A DNA stretch of 9,025 nt from positions 1 through 9,025 of the forward strand of contig URYM01000063.1 in assembly GCA_900552095.1 (NCBI GenBank), read 5' to 3'. The translations under genes were made by a program, and so were the position numbers. The notes under the pieces are model-generated. The model was given only the letters and a program-made list of their open reading frames with translations, did no database searches and was not told the origin of the DNA. This document shows, piece after piece, positions 6,167 to 9,025 of this stretch. The DNA is from an uncultured Blautia sp. GTDB lineage: Bacteria; Bacillota; Clostridia; Lachnospirales; Lachnospiraceae. Numbering within the stretch: the stretch's first letter is position 1; each line of letters begins with the position of its first letter.

Positions 6167-7496
6167 TCCGACAGTGAACGGCTCCGATGACAAATCCGAT
6201 CAGTGCCGGGCACAGCCAGCCAAATCCCTGTTCCGAAAAAGGAAGAAAATTCCCGGCTGTTTCGGCAAATCCCTGCAGATGAAGAACTCTCTGTGCCTCC
6301 GCTGGAAGTGCATTTATAAAGTCCACCAGAGCTGCCGCCGCTGTAAAGACTGTCACCCACCGGTATATCCGCAGATCATTTCCAAAAAATCTGCCGCAGA
6401 GAGTCAGAAGAATCAGAGTGATCGCCAGCGGATAGAGAAACATCAGAACCGGAAGCGAATACGCAATAATTGTATTCAGTCCAAGATTGGCAATGCCAAA
6501 GGAAAGCAGACAGAAAGCAACCGCCCACACCCGGTAAGAGGGTCCTTTCGGAAACATGCCCTCAAAAGTCTCTCCGCAGCTGGTGATCAGTCCCACCGCA
6601 GTCTTGAGGCAGGCCAGTGTCACCGTTGCCGCCAAAAGAAAGGCTCCCGCTTTTCCAAAATAATATTCCGCGATCCCGGATAACGCCAGTCCCCCATTCT
6701 CTGAAATACCCATCATTTCCCGGCTCTGCGCACCTACCACCGTAACCAAAATATAGATTACTGCCATCAGAATAGAACTGAAAATTCCTGCCTTCACTGT
6801 ACTTTTCGCTACCGCTCCCGGTTCTTCCACACCAAGCCCCCGTATCACATTGACCACTATGATTCCAAAAGCCAGACCGGCCAGCGCATCCATCGTATTG
6901 TATCCTTCCAGAAATCCGGTAAAAAACGACTGGGAAGCATATGCTTCCACCGGTTCCATAGCTCCCGCTTCTCCCATAGGGGAAAACAGCGCACGCAGTA
7001 CCAGGACTGCCAGAAAGCACAGGAACAGCGGATTTAAAATTTTTCCAATCCAGACCAGAATTTTCCCCGGCCGCAGAGAAAAGAACAAAACTGCCGCAAA
7101 AAAAAGCAAAGAGAATACAGCCAGCGCCACTGTGCTGCCGCCTCCCGGAAGCATTCCCTCCACCCCTACAGAGAAAGAGACTGTCGCACATCTGGGAATT
7201 GCAAAAAACGGGCCGATCGTAAGATAAAGAACACAGGTAAAGAAAACTCCGTACCGCTTTCCCACCCGGCTGCTCACTTCCAAAAGTCCGTTCTGCCTGC
7301 TGACTCCCAACGCAGCCACCCCGAGAAGAGGAAGTCCAACCCCCGTAATCAGAAACCCGACTGCTGCCTGCCACATACTTCTGCCGGCCATCTGCCCCAT
7401 GGACACCGGAAAGATCAGATTTCCGGCTCCAAAAAACATACCGAACAGCATGCTGGCCACAAAAATTGTTTCTTTAAAAGTCAAATTTTTCTTCAT
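6144..7496 (-). CDS. brnQ: Branched-chain amino acid:cation symporter, BrnQ/LIVCS family
   Basis: This transporter imports leucine, isoleucine and valine with Na+ or H+ across the cytoplasmic membrane. The 450-residue protein is hydrophobic throughout, with about 12 helices. Family signatures are GAGNLIFP (23-30) in the first helix, IGPFFAIPRCATVSFSVG (94-111), and GYNTMDALAGLAFG (198-211). The length is typical. The frame also has an ATG at 7511, but the ATG at 7496 has GAGGAA eight bases upstream and starts directly at MKKNLTFKE, so it was preferred. The gene lies 95 bases after tsf on the same strand, beyond a terminator hairpin. No clear promoter is visible in that gap. Its last 23 bases overlap the convergent DUF1624 gene. 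Confidence 0.93.
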   Translation of the reverse strand: MKKNLTFKETIFVASMLFGMFFGAGNLIFPVSMGQMAGRSMWQAAVGFLITGVGLPLLGVAALGVSRQNGLLEVSSRVGKRYGVFFTCVLYLTIGPFFAIPRCATVSFSVGVEGMLPGGGSTVALAVFSLLFFAAVLFFSLRPGKILVWIGKILNPLFLCFLAVLVLRALFSPMGEAGAMEPVEAYASQSFFTGFLEGYNTMDALAGLAFGIIVVNVIRGLGVEEPGAVAKSTVKAGIFSSILMAVIYILVTVVGAQSREMMGISENGGLALSGIAEYYFGKAGAFLLAATVTLACLKTAVGLITSCGETFEGMFPKGPSYRVWAVAFCLLSFGIANLGLNTIIAYSLPVLMFLYPLAITLILLTLCGRFFGNDLRIYRWVTVFTAAAALVDFINALPAEAQRVLHLQGFAETAGNFLPFSEQGFGWLCPALIGFVIGAVHCRIRRRDSV

Positions 7497-7524
7497 GCTG
7501 TATTTCCTCATTTCTTCTTATCTT

Positions 7525-7569
7525 AAAAAACCCTTGAAAACACCCATTTCTGGGAGTTTCAAGGGTTTT
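7525..7569 (-). terminator. Intrinsic terminator after tsf
   Basis: A perfect 13-bp stem (AAAACCCTTGAAA at 7527-7539 with its complement at 7557-7569) encloses a smaller CCCA/TGGG stem with loop TTTC. On the minus strand it is followed by six T. It lies about 22 bases after the tsf stop and about 29 bases before the brnQ start. It should end the rpsB-tsf transcript, and it may also act as a leader element for brnQ if read-through occurs. Confidence 0.85.
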
Positions 7570-7591
7570 AAAATTCTTGTGATCCAGGAAA

Positions 7592-8524
7592 TTACATTCC
7601 CATCTGTTTTGCAACCTCAGCTGCAAAATCCTCATTCTTTTTCTCCAGTCCCTCACCGGTCTCGAAGCGAACGAAGCCTTTGATAGCGATCTTTGCGCCC
7701 TGTGCTTTTGCAACAGAATCAACGTAAGCCTGCACGGACTGCTTTCCGTCCTCAGCTTTTACGTATACCTGATCCATCAGGCAGATCTCTTTCAGCTCTT
7801 TGTTGATACGTCCCATAACCATACCGGTCAGGATCTTCTCATTTGCATCCGGTTTCTCATTTTTAGCCTGTACCATGAGAACTTCTTTCTCTTTCTCAAT
7901 GTACTCAGCGGATACTTCGCTGCGGTTGGTATGAAGCGGCTTTAATGCTGCAACCTGCATAGCAACGTTCTTAGCCATCTCTTTTACTTCATCATTTACA
8001 ACATCTGTAGCAACGTCAACCAGAACACCGATCTTGCCGCCCATATGAGTATAGGTAGCTACGAATCCTTCCTTCTCCTCTACCTGCTGGAAACGACGGA
8101 TCTTCATGTTCTCACCGATAACGGCGATCTGTCCGGCCAGCGCCTCATTTACCGTCTTGCTGGTATCAAACTTCCAGGTCTCAGCCAGGAATGCATCAAT
8201 ATCTGCTGCCTGGGTCTCCAGTGCCTGCTCTGCAACCTGAGCAACGTAACCCTGGAATTTCTCATTCTTTGCAACGAAATCGGTCTCAGCGTTAACCTCT
8301 ACTGCGACAGCCTTCTTGCCGTCCTCAGCAACTTTCAGCATAACGATGCCTTCTGCTGCGATTCTGCTGGCTTTCTTCTGTGCAGTTGCCAGTCCCTTTT
8401 CTCTCAGGAACTCCATAGCCTTGTCCATATCGCCTTCGGTAGCAGTCAGGGCCTTCTTGCAGTCCATCATTCCGGCACCGGTCATCTCTCTTAACTCTTT
8501 TACCATTGCTGCTGTGATAGCCAT
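7592..8524 (-). CDS. tsf: Translation elongation factor Ts
   Basis: EF-Ts is the nucleotide exchange factor that releases GDP from EF-Tu. The 310-residue protein begins MAITAAMVKELREMTGAG. It has the UBA-like N-terminal domain (about 1-55) with signature LREMTGAGMMDCKKAL (11-26). The core EF-Tu-contact motif is NAETDFVAKNEKF (78-90), followed by the coiled and C-terminal dimerisation-type regions, ending KQMGM. An in-frame TTG lies two codons upstream at 8530, but the ATG at 8524 sits eight bases from a GGAGG site and gives the standard N-terminus. It lies 50 bases after the rpsB stop in the universal rpsB-tsf order. Confidence 0.97.
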   Translation of the reverse strand: MAITAAMVKELREMTGAGMMDCKKALTATEGDMDKAMEFLREKGLATAQKKASRIAAEGIVMLKVAEDGKKAVAVEVNAETDFVAKNEKFQGYVAQVAEQALETQAADIDAFLAETWKFDTSKTVNEALAGQIAVIGENMKIRRFQQVEEKEGFVATYTHMGGKIGVLVDVATDVVNDEVKEMAKNVAMQVAALKPLHTNRSEVSAEYIEKEKEVLMVQAKNEKPDANEKILTGMVMGRINKELKEICLMDQVYVKAEDGKQSVQAYVDSVAKAQGAKIAIKGFVRFETGEGLEKKNEDFAAEVAKQMGM

Positions 8525-8574
8525 TTTCAATTCCTCCGTATCATTATTTTGTAAAGCCTGGGGGAGAGAGGAGA

Positions 8575-9025
8575 TTACTCCTCAACGGTCTCCTCTTCAG
8601 CCTCAACATACTCTTCCTCACCGGTCATACCCTGATTTGCCTCGATAACAGCGTCTGCCATCTTGGAAACGATCAGTTTTACGGCACGGATCGCATCGTC
8701 ATTTCCCGGGATCACATAATCCAGCTCTTCCGGATCACAGTTGGTATCACAGATACCGATCAGCGGAATTCCCAGAGTGTGTGCTTCCTGGATACAGATT
8801 CTTTCCTTCTTGGGATCTACTACGAAGATCGCATCCGGCAGTTTCTTCATCTCTTTGATACCGCCCAGGTTCTTCTGCAGTTTGGTCATCTCTTTCTTCA
8901 GCTCGATAACCTCTTTCTTGGGAAGTACTTCAAAAGTTCCGTCTGCTTCCATAGCCTCAATCTCTTTCAGTCTTGCGATTCTGCTCTGGATAGTCTTGAA
9001 GTTGGTCAGCATACCGCCCAGCCAC
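8575..9025 (-). CDS. rpsB: Small ribosomal subunit protein S2, 5' part missing
   Basis: This is the C-terminal 149 residues of S2, a protein of the 30S head/body junction needed for mRNA binding by the small subunit. The gene runs off the right edge. The first visible residues, [11 protein letters not shown], continue the family motif RWLGGxLTNFxT. Other S2 marks are [13 protein letters not shown] and [20 protein letters not shown]. The acidic tail ([14 protein letters not shown]) is common in Firmicutes S2. The internal ATG at 9012 is not the true start, because homology extends past it to the edge. About 95-100 residues are expected to be missing. Confidence 0.97.
   Translation of the reverse strand, partial: WLGGMLTNFKTIQSRIARLKEIEAMEADGTFEVLPKKEVIELKKEMTKLQKNLGGIKEMKKLPDAIFVVDPKKERICIQEAHTLGIPLIGICDTNCDPEELDYVIPGNDDAIRAVKLIVSKMADAVIEANQGMTGEEEYVEAEEETVEE

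Noticed and set aside
6562..7374. A 270-codon minus-strand frame inside brnQ
   Set aside because: It is an alternative frame of the brnQ coding region, full of Gly, Ser and Cys. It has no motifs and no dedicated ribosome binding site; the BrnQ frame has clear family signatures.

Overview
The window looks like chromosomal DNA from an anaerobic Firmicute of the class Clostridia, most likely a Lachnospiraceae-type gut bacterium. The evidence is a cluster in rnfCDG order, strong purine-rich GGAGG ribosome binding sites, EF-Ts and ribosomal S2 of clostridial style, and a Rex-like operator. The placement comes from family recognition, not from an alignment. Both ends cut a gene. The first 28 bases are not biological: they match the end of an Illumina Nextera (Tn5) adapter, so real sequence starts at base 29.

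Layout, read along the minus strand from high to low coordinates. (1) The 3' part of rpsB (8575-9025) and complete tsf (7592-8524) form the conserved translation pair, closed by a strong hairpin terminator (7525-7569). (2) A BrnQ-type branched-chain amino acid:cation symporter gene follows (6144-7496). (3) On the plus strand, a small multi-membrane-span DUF1624/HGSNAT-type protein (5432-6166) converges on brnQ, and their 3' ends overlap by 23 bp. (4) A cardiolipin synthase gene (3860-5275) diverges from the DUF1624 gene and has its own promoter and a perfect hairpin terminator. (5) The rnf operon starts at 3763: rnfC, rnfD (overlapping rnfC at ATGA), rnfG, and then an atypical RnfA/RnfE-like membrane protein cut by the left end.

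Rnf is a membrane complex that couples ferredoxin:NAD+ electron transfer to H+ or Na+ movement. Three core subunits are visible with their cofactor sites: RnfC (FMN/NADH site and two [4Fe-4S] motifs), RnfD (covalent FMN motif SGAT) and RnfG (covalent FMN motif SGAT). The canonical rnfE, rnfA and rnfB would be expected beyond the left end.

Most of the window is ordinary housekeeping and energy metabolism. The points worth a second look are in the rnf operon: an RnfG with an apparently nested second FMN_bind-like domain whose SGAT motif has decayed; an RnfA/E-like protein that seems to lack the usual membrane Fe-S cysteines; and a near-consensus Rex operator just upstream of rnfC. I saw no CRISPR array, mobile element, tRNA or rRNA, and no clear new system. 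No intergenic stretch exceeds 160 bases.
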